Assembly (NCBI RefSeq): GCF_021026095.1 | Contig: NZ_JAJNCU010000008.1 | Coordinates: forward strand, 1-64,000 | DNA from: Salinicoccus halitifaciens | GTDB taxonomy: Bacteria; Bacillota; Bacilli; Staphylococcales; Salinicoccaceae | Reading direction: 5' to 3' | Length of the DNA: 64,000 nucleotides | Shown here: in pieces, positions 41,751 to 49,679 of the stretch | Numbering within the stretch: the first letter of the stretch is position 1 | Layout of the letters: every line of letters starts with the position of its first letter | Notes under the pieces: generated by a model | What the model was told of the DNA's origin: nothing | Databases searched by the model: none | What the model saw: the letters and a program-made list of their open reading frames with translations, nothing else | Made by a program: the position numbers and the translations under genes

Positions 41751-43550
41751 ATGGCGGAACTTATTACAAGAGATGAGCAGAAGCTTGAAAATACTTGGGA
41801 TCTCACGACGATCTTCGAAAGCGATGAGGCGTTCGAGGCAGAGTATGAAAAGCTTGAGGCACATCTCGGCGATGAAGAGAAATTCAAAGGCAATATAAAT
41901 TCAGCGGAATCGCTGCTGGAAGCGCTCGAGACGGAACGCGCGCTCGGTGAACGACTCGGCCGGCTGTTCGTCTATGCGCATCTGAAACATGACCAGGATA
42001 CATCGAATGATACTTACAGTGCACTGGAAAGCCGTGCCCGCACGCTTGCGGTGAAATTCAACTCGGCATGGAGCTTCCTTGTCCCTGAAATATTGAAGCT
42101 CGACGAAGAGACTTTAAAGGCATACATGGAAGACGAGCGCCTGAAAGAGTTCAAGTTCGACCTTGAAATACTGAACAATGAACGCCCTCATGTCTTGAGC
42201 GATAAAGAGGAGAAGCTGATCGCCCAGGCGGGGGAGGTCATGTCGACGCCGTCATCGGTATTCGGCATGTTCAACAACGCAGACCTTGAATTCGAACCGG
42301 CAGTCGACTCCGAAGGCAATACCCACACGCTCACGCAGGGGACGTATGTGGATCTGTTGAAATCAACAGACCGCACCCTCAGAAAATCTGCCTACGAAAA
42401 TTTGTATACGGCATATGAGGCATATAAGAACACCTTGAGCCAGACACTCTCCGGCGTCGTCAACACACACATCTTCAGTGCGAACGTGAGGGGCTACGAG
42501 TCGAGCCGCCACCAGGCGCTGTCGAACAACCACATCCCTGAAAGTGTGTACGACCAGCTTGTGGAGACGGTCAATGACAATCTGCACCTGCTGCACCGCT
42601 ACACTGAACTGCGCAAAAAGGTCCTCGGGCTCGATGAATTGAAGATGTACGACATCTACACACCGCTCGTCGGGGACGTGGATTTTGAAGTGACTTACGA
42701 AGAGGCGAAGGACTGGCTGAAATCCGGGCTCTCCCCGATGGGTGAGGACTATCTGTCCATACTCGATGAAGGCCTGAACAACCGCTGGGTGGACGTCTAC
42801 GAGAATAAAGGGAAGCGCAGCGGCGCGTATTCCTCCGGCACTTACGGCACCAATCCTTTTATTCTGATGAACTGGCAGGACAACGTGGACAACCTGTTCA
42901 CGCTTGCGCATGAGTTCGGTCATTCGGTCCACAGCTACTACAGCCGGAAGCACCAGACTTCAAACCAGGCGGGCTATTCGATCTTCGTCGCCGAAGTTGC
43001 GAGCACATTCAATGAGGCGCTGCTTGCGGACTATATGTATGAAAACCTGGATGACACGAAGAAGAAGCTGTACCTCTTGAACGAGCAGCTCGAAGGTTTC
43101 AGGGGCACCGTGTTCCGCCAGACGATGTTCGCGGAATTCGAACATGAAATCCACACATTGAAAGAAAGCGGCGTGCCACTCACGGCATCAAAGCTGAGTG
43201 AAGTGTACGGGGAACTGAACAAGAAGTATTACGGGCCGGCCGTGGATTACGATGAGCATATCGAAGTCGAGTGGGCGCGCATCCCGCACTTCTATATGAA
43301 TTATTACGTCTACCAGTACGCCACGGGCTATGCTGCGGCGGCGACGCTGTCGAAGCAGGTGCTTGAAGGCGGGGAAGACGTGCGGGACCGTTACATCAAC
43401 GAATTCCTGAAGAAAGGCTCCTCGAATTATCCAATCGAGATTCTGAAGAATGCAGGCGTCGATATGACAACTCCTGAGCCGATTTCAAACGCGATGAAAG
43501 TCTTTGAAAGCCAGCTGGACGAATTTGAAAAACTGCTGGAAGAGGCGTAA
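41751..43550 (+). CDS. pepF: oligoendopeptidase F
   Basis: Cytoplasmic M3-family zinc metallopeptidase that degrades medium-length peptides, such as those imported by Opp. The 599 residues have the zinc motif HEFGH at 387-391 with the downstream Glu in EVASTFNEALL, and the family C-terminal HFYMNYYVYQYATGYAAA. The frame extends 39 bases upstream, but the ATG at 41751 follows TTTGGAGGGG. It is 35 bp after coiA. In S. aureus pepF is likewise followed by the small RNA RsaE. Confidence 0.96.
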   Translation: MAELITRDEQKLENTWDLTTIFESDEAFEAEYEKLEAHLGDEEKFKGNINSAESLLEALETERALGERLGRLFVYAHLKHDQDTSNDTYSALESRARTLAVKFNSAWSFLVPEILKLDEETLKAYMEDERLKEFKFDLEILNNERPHVLSDKEEKLIAQAGEVMSTPSSVFGMFNNADLEFEPAVDSEGNTHTLTQGTYVDLLKSTDRTLRKSAYENLYTAYEAYKNTLSQTLSGVVNTHIFSANVRGYESSRHQALSNNHIPESVYDQLVETVNDNLHLLHRYTELRKKVLGLDELKMYDIYTPLVGDVDFEVTYEEAKDWLKSGLSPMGEDYLSILDEGLNNRWVDVYENKGKRSGAYSSGTYGTNPFILMNWQDNVDNLFTLAHEFGHSVHSYYSRKHQTSNQAGYSIFVAEVASTFNEALLADYMYENLDDTKKKLYLLNEQLEGFRGTVFRQTMFAEFEHEIHTLKESGVPLTASKLSEVYGELNKKYYGPAVDYDEHIEVEWARIPHFYMNYYVYQYATGYAAAATLSKQVLEGGEDVRDRYINEFLKKGSSNYPIEILKNAGVDMTTPEPISNAMKVFESQLDEFEKLLEEA

Positions 43551-43567
43551 AACAGGCTAAAATCACT

Positions 43568-43592
43568 ACTTGTCTATAATTTATAGACAAGT
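43568..43592. promoter_or_regulatory. 25-bp perfect inverted repeat after pepF
   Basis: ACTTGTCTATA and TATAGACAAGT form a perfect 11-bp inverted repeat around ATT. There is no T-run on either side, so it is not a standard terminator. It lies 18 bp after the pepF stop and about 55 bp upstream of the rsaE promoter; it could be an operator. Confidence 0.55.
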
Positions 43593-43646
43593 AAGTATGT
43601 GAATACGTTTACATTATGAACAAATTGTGAAAAGCTGTTCAAAATG

Positions 43647-43675
43647 TTGCTTGAAGCCTTGCGGGATGTTATATT
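43647..43675 (+). promoter_or_regulatory. promoter of the RsaE small RNA
   Basis: TTGCTT at 43647-43652 and TATATT at 43670-43675 with a 17-bp spacer. A TTGTGAA...TTCAA element at 43625-43642 resembles half of a Rex or SrrA/ResD-type site; this is inference. Confidence 0.7.
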
Positions 43676-43683
43676 TTATACAT

Positions 43684-43789
43684 GAAAATTTTATCACTGA
43701 AAAACATACCCCTTTGTTAAAACAGTGAAAAATTTCTCCCATCCCCTTTGTTTGAGCAGCACACTATAGAAGGTGTGCTGCTTTTTTTA
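43684..43789 (+). ncRNA. rsaE: RsaE/RoxS small regulatory RNA
   Basis: A 105-nt independent transcription unit between pepF and the oxidase operon. It carries the RsaE hallmarks in order: ACATACCCCTTTGTT near 43704-43718, then GTGAAAAATTTCTCCCATCC near 43725-43744, then CCCCTTTGTTT, and a terminator hairpin (AGCAGCACAC / GTGTGCTGCT) followed by TTTTTT. The C-rich single-stranded motifs pair with ribosome-binding sites of target mRNAs. In S. aureus RsaE lies next to pepF and represses central metabolism and opp genes; in B. subtilis its homologue RoxS is controlled by ResD and Rex. Identification is from remembered sequence and position, so it should be confirmed by a covariance search. Confidence 0.92.
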
Positions 43790-43844
43790 TGCCTTCATTT
43801 AACTGAAAATTCAGTTATAAAACTCCTGAAAAATCCCTTCATGA

Positions 43845-43860
43845 TGTGACCAGGATCACA
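43845..43860 (+). promoter_or_regulatory. Crp/Fnr-type operator upstream of the ba3 oxidase operon
   Basis: TGTGACCAGGATCACA is a perfect TGTGA-N6-TCACA palindrome. A TATACT -10 box at 43882-43887 would place the start near 43894, so the site centre (43852.5) would be at -41.5, the classic class II activator position. No recognizable -35 box is present, consistent with activator dependence. A Crp-family regulator is encoded just beyond this operon. Confidence 0.8.
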
Positions 43861-43932
43861 ATGGCGCTCCCGTATTGGTTATATACTTGAATCAGATCAA
43901 AGAACGGAAATGAATCGACGGGAGGGATATCC

Positions 43933-44091
43933 ATGAAAAAGAGACTGAGAGAAGAGGAAAAGCCGGTTGAAAGAAGCACGGAGGAGCAGTTGTCCCTGAA
44001 GGGCACACTGTTCTCCACAATATTCTTCGTGGGCGGATCGATCGTCCTGTGGACCGGTGTACTGCTCGTTTTATTCATCATGCGCTTTTAA
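43933..44091 (+). CDS. cytochrome c oxidase subunit IIa-like small protein
   Basis: A 52-residue protein too short for many gene callers. A charged N terminus (MKKRLREEEKPVERSTEEQ) precedes one transmembrane helix (about 27-50) ending IMRF. Small single-helix subunits of this form accompany ba3-type oxidases (subunit IIa, stabilizing subunit II). The ATG follows GGGAGGG with good spacing. First gene of the oxidase operon, 27 bp before subunit II. Confidence 0.75.
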   Translation: MKKRLREEEKPVERSTEEQLSLKGTLFSTIFFVGGSIVLWTGVLLVLFIMRF

Positions 44092-44118
44092 AAAGGATGG
44101 GAAAGGGGTTTACAAAAC

Positions 44119-44589
44119 ATGAAAATGAACAGGATGGAAGAAATATGGATGATCATCGCAATCGGCATCATCATCATCGCGATGGGCATCACAGGCTACC
44201 AGGCTTTCGCACTCGGCATGGCGCCGCCTTCACACCAGGAACACATCGATCCCCAGACGGTCGAGGAACATCCGGAATTCTCCGAGCCCGGTGTTTATGA
44301 GACGGGGGAGAACCAGTATGAGGTAATCATGACGTTGCAGGCGTTCCAATTCGAGCCCGGTGAAATCACGGTGCCGGAAGGTGCGGAAGTGACATTCAGG
44401 ATGGCGACGAAAGATGTCGTGCATGGTGTCAATGTGCCGCATACGAACTTGAACACGATGGTCGTGCCGGGGTATATCCAGGAGATCACACAGACATTCC
44501 ACGAAGCGGGCGAGTACATCATGGTATGCAACGAATACTGCGGCGTCGGCCACCAGACGATGTCCGCAACGATCACGGTGGAGGAGTGA
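44119..44589 (+). CDS. ba3-type cytochrome c oxidase subunit II
   Basis: Membrane-anchored copper subunit, 156 residues. One N-terminal helix (about 9-30) is followed by a cupredoxin domain with a complete CuA site: His102, Cys137, Cys141, His145 and Met148 (CNEYCGVGHQTM). The single helix and short length fit ba3/caa3-B-type enzymes rather than the two-helix A-type subunit II. CuA accepts electrons from cytochrome c. The leader GGATGGGAAAGGGG is complementary to two C-rich motifs of RsaE. Confidence 0.93.
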   Translation: MKMNRMEEIWMIIAIGIIIIAMGITGYQAFALGMAPPSHQEHIDPQTVEEHPEFSEPGVYETGENQYEVIMTLQAFQFEPGEITVPEGAEVTFRMATKDVVHGVNVPHTNLNTMVVPGYIQEITQTFHEAGEYIMVCNEYCGVGHQTMSATITVEE

Positions 44590-44594
44590 AGAGA

Positions 44595-46238
44595 ATGAAT
44601 AGACCACTTAAAATCGTCACAGCAAACAAGCTTGCATTGACGAACTTCGCAACAGCTTTCGTGCTCCTCCTAGTCGGGGGATTCCTCGGCCTCATCCAGG
44701 GGCTGAACCGTGCCGGTGTACTTGAAATCGTCGGCGGCATCAACTACTACGAAGTGCTGACGCTTCACGGAATTTTCCTGATACTCGCTTTCACGACGCT
44801 TTTCATGAACGGCTACTTATGGTCGGCGACGGACTATGTCCTCGGCGGACTGACCAGGGGCATACGGATGATGGGGTGGGTCGCATACGGGCTGTTCATG
44901 TTCGGTGCACTCCTCGTCACCATCATGGTGCTCGCGGGTGAAGCGACGGTGCTGTACACGTTTTATGCACCGATGGCTGCAAATCCGTGGTTCTATATCG
45001 GACTGGTCTTCGTCGTACTGAACATCTGGCTCTCAGGCCTCGGCGTGTTCATCAGCGCATTCCGCTGGAAGCGGCGGAATAAGGGTAAGCACCTGCCGCT
45101 GTTCGCATTCTTCGCGGTCGGCGTATATATCCTCATAACTTTTGCGACGTTGTTCGTCGCGGCGGAAGTGTTCTACATCATCCCATGGACGTTCGGCTGG
45201 ATCGATACAATAAATGTCATGCTGACGCGTACTTTATTCTGGGCATTCGGTCATACACTCGTCAACGTCTGGTACCTGGTCGCGGTCTCGGCATGGTACA
45301 TGGTCACACCGAAAGTCATCGGCGGCAAGCTGTTCAGCGATTCGCTCGCGAGGGCCGTCGTCATACTGATCGTCGTCCTGAACGTGCCCGGCGGTTTCCA
45401 CCATCAGATCGTGGATCCGGGCTTCTCGGAAGGATTGAAGTTCATGCATCTGTTCATGAGCCTTGCGATCGCCGTACCGTCGCTTCTGACTGCTTTCGCA
45501 TTGTTCGCCATGCTTGAACGGACGGGCCGCCGTCGCGGCGGTAAAGGCCTGCTCGGCTGGTTCTGGACACTGCCGTGGCATGACGTGCGGTTCCTCACCA
45601 TCATGCTTGCGATGATTTCATTCATCTTCGGCGGTGCCGGCGGGATCGCGCAGACCAACAACCAGCTGAACCAGGTCGTCCACAACACCCTGTGGGTGGT
45701 CGGGCACTTCCATGTAACCGTCGGTGTCGCGGTCGTGCTGACATTCTTCGGCCTGGTTTACTGGCTCATCCCGCATCTGTCGGGCAGGGTGCTGACCAAA
45801 AAGATCCATAACCTCGGCATCTGGCAGACGATGCTCTGGACTGTCGGCATGCTGTTCATGACACTGTCGATGTCCTACGTCGGTCTGATCGGCTCCCCGC
45901 GCCGTACGGAATACACGACTTACGGCGGCAATGCCACGGCGCTCGAATGGGACCCGTACCTGCTTTTCGTCGGGGCCGGAGGCATACTACTTTTTGCCGG
46001 TGTCGTATTGATGGTCTATATCGTCTATCACCTGATGTTCCTCTCTCCGAAAGGCTATACACCGTTCATGGTCGTCGAAGAGGAGGAGGAAGATGCGCAT
46101 AAAACACCGAAATGGACGGAAAATTGGGGACTCTGGGTCATCGTTGCTGTGCTGATCATCTCCATGGGTTATCTCGTGCCGCTTGTCGATCTGATCGGCA
46201 ATGCGCCGCCGGGCTCCCCGCCGATCCGGACGTTTTAA
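44595..46238 (+). CDS. ba3-type cytochrome c oxidase subunit I
   Basis: Catalytic haem-copper subunit with about 13 membrane helices, 547 residues. Ligand motifs: LTLHG with the low-spin haem His58, FGHTLVNVWYLVAVSAWY carrying a CuB His and the crosslinking Tyr position, HHQIVDPGF with the paired CuB histidines, and GHFHVTVGVA with the haem-iron histidines. B-type oxidases reduce oxygen with high affinity. The ATG at 44595 follows GGAGTGAAGA just after subunit II; the open frame further upstream overlaps subunit II and is rejected. Confidence 0.94.
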   Translation: MNRPLKIVTANKLALTNFATAFVLLLVGGFLGLIQGLNRAGVLEIVGGINYYEVLTLHGIFLILAFTTLFMNGYLWSATDYVLGGLTRGIRMMGWVAYGLFMFGALLVTIMVLAGEATVLYTFYAPMAANPWFYIGLVFVVLNIWLSGLGVFISAFRWKRRNKGKHLPLFAFFAVGVYILITFATLFVAAEVFYIIPWTFGWIDTINVMLTRTLFWAFGHTLVNVWYLVAVSAWYMVTPKVIGGKLFSDSLARAVVILIVVLNVPGGFHHQIVDPGFSEGLKFMHLFMSLAIAVPSLLTAFALFAMLERTGRRRGGKGLLGWFWTLPWHDVRFLTIMLAMISFIFGGAGGIAQTNNQLNQVVHNTLWVVGHFHVTVGVAVVLTFFGLVYWLIPHLSGRVLTKKIHNLGIWQTMLWTVGMLFMTLSMSYVGLIGSPRRTEYTTYGGNATALEWDPYLLFVGAGGILLFAGVVLMVYIVYHLMFLSPKGYTPFMVVEEEEEDAHKTPKWTENWGLWVIVAVLIISMGYLVPLVDLIGNAPPGSPPIRTF

Positions 46239-46266
46239 TGATTAATATCAAGGGAGGTCATGATGG

Positions 46267-46899
46267 ATGAAAAAAGAACTCATAATCAGCGGAGTCATTT
46301 TATTCCTGGGCGGCCTCCTCATATTTTTCTCGACAAGCGGTTTCTCGGCATTCACGATCGAGCAGCAGAGGCTGAATGAACTGAAAGAGCGGCCGCCTGA
46401 ATTTCCGAACATTGAAGTCGTCGACAATAAAGGACGCGCCTACAATTTCGATGAATTCGAAGGTAAGCATATGCTGATGACGTTCATCTACACTTCATGT
46501 GCCACCGCTTGCCCTGAGATGTCATCGAATATGAAATATATCTACGATATGATCGATGCAGGGCAGTATCAGGATGATTTGGTGTTCCTCAGCATCTCAT
46601 TCGATACGGAAAGGGATACGGTTGAAGTGCTGGACCGCTATGCCGGATACTTCGAGGCGGACGGCGAAACGTGGCGGATGCTCCGTGTGCCGGATGAGGA
46701 CGATTTGTCCGGAATCCTTGAGATGTACGGAGTCACGGTCATCCCGGAAGGTGATACGGATTATCAGCACAACACATCGTTTTATCTGATAGAGCCGGAC
46801 GGCAGGCTCGGCGAGGTGCTCGATTACCGCGATGTCGACCATGCTGCGGAAACCGTCGTGCGAGCGGTTGAAACAGACGGGGAGGTGGGGCTGAGATGA
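46267..46899 (+). CDS. SCO1/SenC family copper chaperone
   Basis: Thioredoxin-fold membrane-tethered protein, 210 residues, that delivers copper to the CuA site of oxidase subunit II. An N-terminal helix (about 7-24) is followed by the redox/copper motif TSCATACPEMS (Cys78, Cys82) and the distal His168 in YQHNTSFYL. All three copper ligands are present. It is 28 bp after subunit I and overlaps the next gene by 4 bp. Confidence 0.93.
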   Translation: MKKELIISGVILFLGGLLIFFSTSGFSAFTIEQQRLNELKERPPEFPNIEVVDNKGRAYNFDEFEGKHMLMTFIYTSCATACPEMSSNMKYIYDMIDAGQYQDDLVFLSISFDTERDTVEVLDRYAGYFEADGETWRMLRVPDEDDLSGILEMYGVTVIPEGDTDYQHNTSFYLIEPDGRLGEVLDYRDVDHAAETVVRAVETDGEVGLR

Positions 46900-47474
46900 A
46901 ACAGTTCTGGTACGGCCTTGCGCTCCTCGTGTTCCTCGCGCTGCCCCCGGTCCGGGAGTTGCTCGAATCGGTGATGGCCTTCCACATGCATATGCAGATG
47001 ATGCTTTTATTCGTCTCCGGATTGCTGATGGCCCCATTCTTCCAGAAACGATTCGGCCATATATTCGACGGTTTCAATAAAACCGGCCTCCCGGGCGTTG
47101 TGATCTTCCTCGTCATCGTGGTCTACTGGATGATGCCGCGGGCGATGGATGAGGCACTTGAAATCTGGTATGTGGAGCTGTGGAAATTCATATCACTGCC
47201 GTTCCTTGCCGGCGTGCCGCTCCGCGACAGCTGGAAGAAGATCTCGAAAACTTTCGAAGTCATGCTCTTTCTGGTGCTGATGACGGTATTCTCGGTGATG
47301 GCGTACTTGTATATATTCGCAGAAAGCACATTATGCAACAACTACCTGATAATCGACCAGCAGACCGTCGGCTGGGGCTTTGCCTTCTTCACACTGTGCA
47401 TCATCATGTATATACTGCTCGTCCTGTTCACCGACCAGAGCCAGTACTTTGGCGACGATTCCGAAACTTCATGA
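46896..47474 (+). CDS. membrane protein of the ba3 oxidase operon, possible assembly factor
   Basis: A 192-residue protein with five or six hydrophobic helices. An early FHMHMQMMLLFVSGLLMAPFF segment has His and Met residues spaced as in metal-handling membrane proteins, and VYWMMPRAMDEAL follows. This resembles CtaG/DUF1404-like proteins encoded beside cytochrome oxidases; the match is by pattern only. ATGA overlap with the SCO gene and the downstream terminator make it the last gene of the operon. Confidence 0.65.
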   Translation: MKQFWYGLALLVFLALPPVRELLESVMAFHMHMQMMLLFVSGLLMAPFFQKRFGHIFDGFNKTGLPGVVIFLVIVVYWMMPRAMDEALEIWYVELWKFISLPFLAGVPLRDSWKKISKTFEVMLFLVLMTVFSVMAYLYIFAESTLCNNYLIIDQQTVGWGFAFFTLCIIMYILLVLFTDQSQYFGDDSETS

Positions 47475-47478
47475 AATA

Positions 47479-47516
47479 AACCCCGCATACCTTGGATGGT
47501 GTGCGGGGATTTTTCG
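47479..47516 (+). terminator. terminator of the ba3 oxidase operon
   Basis: Stem CCCCGCATAC / GTGTGCGGGG followed by ATTTTTCG. Confidence 0.9.
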
Positions 47517-47537
47517 TTTTGCTGATGGATCGTCTCC

Positions 47538-48028
47538 ATCGCTCACCGGGATCGCTGCTTGAGCGATAGACGGCTCCCATCGCTCACCGGGATCGCTGCT
47601 TGAGCGATAGACGGCTCCCATCGCTCACTGGGGTCGCTGATTGCGCGATAGACCCTTCCCATCGGCCAAGTGGGGATTGGTTTGGCCGATAGACTGCCGC
47701 CATCGGCCAAGTGGGGTGTGGTTTGGCCGATAGATTGCCGCCATCGGCCAAGTGGGAGTTGGTTTGGTCGATAGATTGCCGCCATCGGCCAAGTGGGGTG
47801 TGGTTTGGTCGATAGATTGCCCCCATCGGCCAAGTGGGAGTTGGTTTGGCCGATAGACTGCCCCCATCGGCCAAGTGGGAGTTGGTTTGGCCGATAGACC
47901 GCCGCCATCGGCCAAGTGGAGATTGGTTTGGCCGATAAATTGCCTCCAACAGCTCATCGCGTACGCCGGGACGGTCCGTTAAACGCCCAACAGCTCATCC
48001 CGCATCCTGGGACGGTCCGTTAACCACA
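47538..48028. repeat. 41-bp hairpin repeat array, 12 units
   Basis: Units start every 41 bp from 47538. Three are CTC-type (ATCGCTCA ... TGAGCGAT; the third has a TTGCGCGAT right arm), seven are GCC-type (47661-47907; ATCGGCCAA ... TTTGGCCGAT or TTTGGTCGAT) and two are terminal modules (from about 47947 and 47988; CAACAGCTCATC ... GGGACGGTCCGTTAA). Order and polarity match the arrays at 37.8 and 54.7 kb. The array is open in all three minus-strand frames but has no ribosome site or promoter. Flanked by two terminators. Confidence 0.95.
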
Positions 48029-48051
48029 AAAACGCGCCTGCCCCGGCGCGT
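48026..48051 (-). terminator. terminator of the Crp-family regulator
   Basis: On the minus strand, ACGCGCC / GGCGCGT stem followed by TTTTTG. Confidence 0.9.
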
Positions 48052-48065
48052 CTCGTATTAAAAGC

Positions 48066-48743
48066 CTAAAGATAAGATTCCAGCTCTTCAAGATCGACGA
48101 TCATCAGGCCCGTGCTGCCGATTTCCAGTATGCCGAGCTTCCGGAATATGGAGAGGTTGCGGCTCACCGTTTCGCGGGTGAGCCCGATCATGCTCGCCAT
48201 CTCCTGCTTCGTCAGTTTCAAAGTAATTTCACGCCGCCCGTCGTCAAGTACAAGCCCATGTGCGTATGCAAGCCTGCGGATCAGCAGGAGGACCTGTTCA
48301 TCGGTCGGCTTCAGTATCTTCTCCTGGAGCCGGTGCTGCAGGTCGATGATGAGTTCACCTATGTAATGAAACAGCTTCACCGCAATCTCGGGCTCGCGCC
48401 GTATGACGTCTTCGAAATCCTTCTTGCTTATGAAGATCACTTCGGAATCCTCAGTCGTGACGGCACTGGCGGGGTACGGGTCCTTCCTGAAGACCGCGTG
48501 GTGGGGGAACATTTCACCTTTACCGAAGAAGTTGATGATCTGCTCGCGTCCCTCCTCATCAATCCGGTATATCTTCACATTTCCGCTCACCACGAAGTAG
48601 AAGTTGACCATCTCCTCACCCATATGGAACAGATGAGACCCCCTCTCGACGTTCCTGTGATGGGCGATTCCCGCGACGGCGGATATTTCTTCATCATCCA
48701 GCGCTTCAAATATCTTCATTGAGGATAAGTATTCTTTCAGCAA
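48066..48743 (-). CDS. Crp/Fnr family transcriptional regulator
   Basis: A 225-residue regulator with an N-terminal cyclic-nucleotide-binding-like beta barrel (VERGSHLFHMGEE, YFVVSGNVKIYR), a dimer helix and a C-terminal helix-turn-helix (TKQEMASMIGLTRETVSRNLS). The recognition helix RETVSR keeps the Arg/Glu/Arg pattern that reads TGTGA half sites. No cysteine cluster is present, so it is not an iron-sulfur Fnr. Start: an open frame begins at ATG 48764, but a perfect AAGGAGGTGA lies inside it, 8 bases before TTG 48743, which I prefer. It may activate the neighbouring oxidase operon through the site at 43845. Confidence 0.88.
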   Translation of the reverse strand: MLKEYLSSMKIFEALDDEEISAVAGIAHHRNVERGSHLFHMGEEMVNFYFVVSGNVKIYRIDEEGREQIINFFGKGEMFPHHAVFRKDPYPASAVTTEDSEVIFISKKDFEDVIRREPEIAVKLFHYIGELIIDLQHRLQEKILKPTDEQVLLLIRRLAYAHGLVLDDGRREITLKLTKQEMASMIGLTRETVSRNLSIFRKLGILEIGSTGLMIVDLEELESYL

Positions 48744-48796
48744 AAGGCTCACCTCCTTCATCATCCACTATACCATCCCAGCAGAATAAAAAAATC

Positions 48797-48832
48797 CTGC
48801 AGAGTGCGAAATGTACCCTGCAAGAAAAAATG
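48797..48832 (-). terminator. weak terminator after yjbH
   Basis: On the minus strand, TTGCAGG and CTGCAGG-containing arms with a 13-base loop precede ATTTTTTT. The stem is short, so partial readthrough into the Crp-family gene is likely. Confidence 0.5.
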
Positions 48833-48849
48833 ATTAATAAGAATGTAAT

Positions 48850-49644
48850 TCAATTGGCGCTCAATACTTCGGTACCGCCGCGGATCTGGTAGTAGGTGGT
48901 CTCATCGATCTCGATCTCCTCAATCAGGCGCTTCAGCTTCAGCTTCTTCAGCTCGTTCAGAAGCAGCCCTGTGCGCCATTCGAAGACGGTCTTCAGCTCA
49001 TGGAAGCTGACGACTTCAAATGATTCGATGTAATCATAGATGCCGGGCAGCGGTTTCTTCTCCACTTCGAATTCAAGCAGTTCATTGATGATGTAAGTGA
49101 ATATGTGGTAGGGGTAAGCCCCTTCGACTTTGATGCCTTCCTCATGGATGTCGCCGCTGAAGAAGACCATCGCCGGGAGTTCCTGGATGTCCATTTCACG
49201 GTACACCGCAAGGTCCCGCTTCAGCATGCTCTTGACGTTGCTGGAGTTTATTTCCTCAAAGAAGCTCTGTACATCGAGTCCGGCAAGCTCTGCACTTTTC
49301 AGCATATGGTCGTATGTGCACACGCTCTTCGTCGGGACGATGCGGTTCAGTATATAGCGCATGAATGCGCGGGCTTTATTTCGACCTTGTATTTCCGCAG
49401 CTTTGTAGGCAAGTGCAAGATTATCCTGATCAGAGGTGGACTGGGCCTGACACTTCGTTAAAACTGTGAGCGACGGTGCGAGTATTTTCTGGATGGTGAC
49501 ATATCCCCTGTATTCAATAATCAGCTTATTGATGATGGGTTCCATCTCGCGGCAGACGTCGGAAAACGGGTCGAAAAAGTAGAAGATTTCAACCTTCTGG
49601 TCGAGCGGCTCAACCGCCGGCCATTGGTGTATCACACGGTCCAT
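48850..49644 (-). CDS. yjbH: ClpXP adaptor YjbH (SpxH)
   Basis: DsbA-fold adaptor that binds Spx and presents it to ClpXP, keeping Spx low in unstressed cells. The 264 residues have the thioredoxin-like start IFYFFDPFSDVCREMEP with a single retained cysteine, a helical insert and a long C-terminal helical region. The ATG follows TTAAGGAGGAG. Third gene of a leftward operon after yjbK and the globin gene. The partner spxA lies 9 kb away in this window. Confidence 0.93.
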   Translation of the reverse strand: MDRVIHQWPAVEPLDQKVEIFYFFDPFSDVCREMEPIINKLIIEYRGYVTIQKILAPSLTVLTKCQAQSTSDQDNLALAYKAAEIQGRNKARAFMRYILNRIVPTKSVCTYDHMLKSAELAGLDVQSFFEEINSSNVKSMLKRDLAVYREMDIQELPAMVFFSGDIHEEGIKVEGAYPYHIFTYIINELLEFEVEKKPLPGIYDYIESFEVVSFHELKTVFEWRTGLLLNELKKLKLKRLIEEIEIDETTYYQIRGGTEVLSAN

Positions 49645-49679
49645 CTAAGCTCCTCCTTAAATCTCACTAATACGAAAAC

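Noticed and set aside
43625-43642. Firm Rex operator upstream of rsaE
   Set aside because: Only the left half TTGTGAA matches; the right half TGTTCAA differs from TTCACAA at three of seven positions, so I list it only as a possible site in the promoter entry.
43681-43719. 12-codon peptide (MKILSLKNIPLC) inside rsaE
   Set aside because: The ATG lies at or before the predicted RNA 5' end, has no ribosome site, and the interval is explained by the conserved RsaE sequence.
47538-48028. CRISPR array
   Set aside because: Units follow each other directly at 41 bp with no unique spacers, unit sequences vary, and no cas genes are nearby.
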